Positions 63,702 through 64,000 of a DNA stretch of 64,000 bases are shown here, piece after piece. The notes under the pieces were generated by a model that had not been told where the DNA came from, ran no database searches, and saw only the letters and a program-made list of their open reading frames with translations. The translations under genes and the position numbers were made by a program. Origin of the DNA: Bradyrhizobium sacchari (lineage in GTDB: Bacteria > Pseudomonadota > Alphaproteobacteria > Rhizobiales > Xanthobacteraceae); the NCBI RefSeq assembly GCF_002068095.1, contig NZ_LWIG01000060.1:10825-74824 (forward strand), written 5' to 3'. The stretch's first letter is position 1; the number at the start of each line of letters is the position of its first letter.

Positions 63702-64000
63702 ATGCCTCTGCAAAACCGCGTCACGCCGACCGGCGACGTCATCGCGACGCCGCATCGCGGGATGTTCACCGGCAACCGCGGCATCATCCATGATCCCGCG
63801 ACGAAGACGCTGCTGAAGAAGCGCTGGTCGACATCGGCGTGGATCACCTGCCTATGCGAATTCCGGGGATGGCGGCGGCCGGTGATGGCGCGTCGGAGCT
63901 GGACCGAGCTGTTCTTCCTCGACGAGGCCACCGCCTTTGCGGCCGGGCACCGGCCCTGCTTCTTTTGCCGCCGCGACGATGCCAAGCGCTTTCGCGCCGC
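63702..64000 (+). CDS. Conserved hypothetical protein, N-terminal part (runs off the window)
   Basis: ATG 63702 with GGAGG 5 nt upstream; 99 codons visible, no stop. MPLQNRVTPTGDVIATPHRG, MFTGNRGIIHDPATKTLLKK, AWITCLCEFRGWRRPVMARR, SWTELFFLDEATAFAAGHRP, CFFCRRDDAKRF. The C-x-C and C-x2-C pairs suggest a metal site. This sequence belongs to a family of roughly 200 residues widespread in rhizobia that I recognise by pattern but cannot assign a function. Confidence 0.8.
   Translation, partial: MPLQNRVTPTGDVIATPHRGMFTGNRGIIHDPATKTLLKKRWSTSAWITCLCEFRGWRRPVMARRSWTELFFLDEATAFAAGHRPCFFCRRDDAKRFRA

Overview
The window looks like Bradyrhizobium, close to the B. japonicum/diazoefficiens group. The gene order nolA-nodD2-nodD1-(nod box)-nodABCSUIJ-nolO-nodZ-fixR-nifA-fixA is the classical one of the Bradyrhizobium symbiosis island. 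A type III effector of the NopT family, two further tts boxes and IS relics add to that picture. No tRNA, rRNA or CRISPR was seen.

Layout. 1-5.1 kb is sparse island DNA: the edge of an outer-membrane porin gene, small orphan ORFs, and nolA (MerR family). 5.6-19.4 kb is the Nod-factor cluster. Divergent nodD1 and the nod operon share a nod box. nodABC build the acylated chitooligosaccharide, nodS/nodU/nolO/nodZ decorate it (N-methyl, carbamoyl, fucosyl), and nodIJ export it. 20-28 kb is the nitrogen-fixation regulatory block. A perfect RegR box and a -24/-12 promoter precede fixR-nifA. A prolyl-oligopeptidase gene framed by IS relics follows, then fixA with its own -24/-12 promoter and a distant NifA-type upstream site. 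28.8-34.4 kb holds four genes that may make or modify a small molecule or peptide: a haem-oxygenase-like/GFA fusion, a 2-oxoglutarate/Fe(II) oxygenase, a di-haem peroxidase (MauG type, with a consensus sigma-54 promoter) and an ATP-grasp ligase. 34.4-46.4 kb is gene-poor and decayed: a trpD paralogue, small orphan genes, a gene with one in-frame stop, tts boxes, nopT and a degraded IS21 istB.

From 46.4 kb (terminator of groEL) to the end the DNA becomes compact, higher in G+C and core-like: CIRCE-controlled groESL, usg, a TPR/O-GlcNAc-transferase-like protein, a cupin, a nucleoside transporter, an MFS exporter and an SDR. An Anbu proteasome-like cluster (Anbu, transglutaminase, alpha-E, circularly permuted ATP-grasp), a MoCF-biosynthesis-domain (CinA-like) protein and a xanthine phosphoribosyltransferase complete it. 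Short palindromic repeats occur only in this part.

The most striking unexplained signal is a family of six near-identical 31-bp elements (3828, 4714, 6961, 35410, 37766, 39266). All lie on the minus strand and all have a -35-like TTGANY, exactly 19 bp, and a -10-like TA box around an ACGT-ACGT-type dyad. This is the architecture of a MerR-family target promoter. One copy sits directly upstream of nolA, one upstream of nodD2 and one upstream of the island trpD. I infer a NolA regulon.
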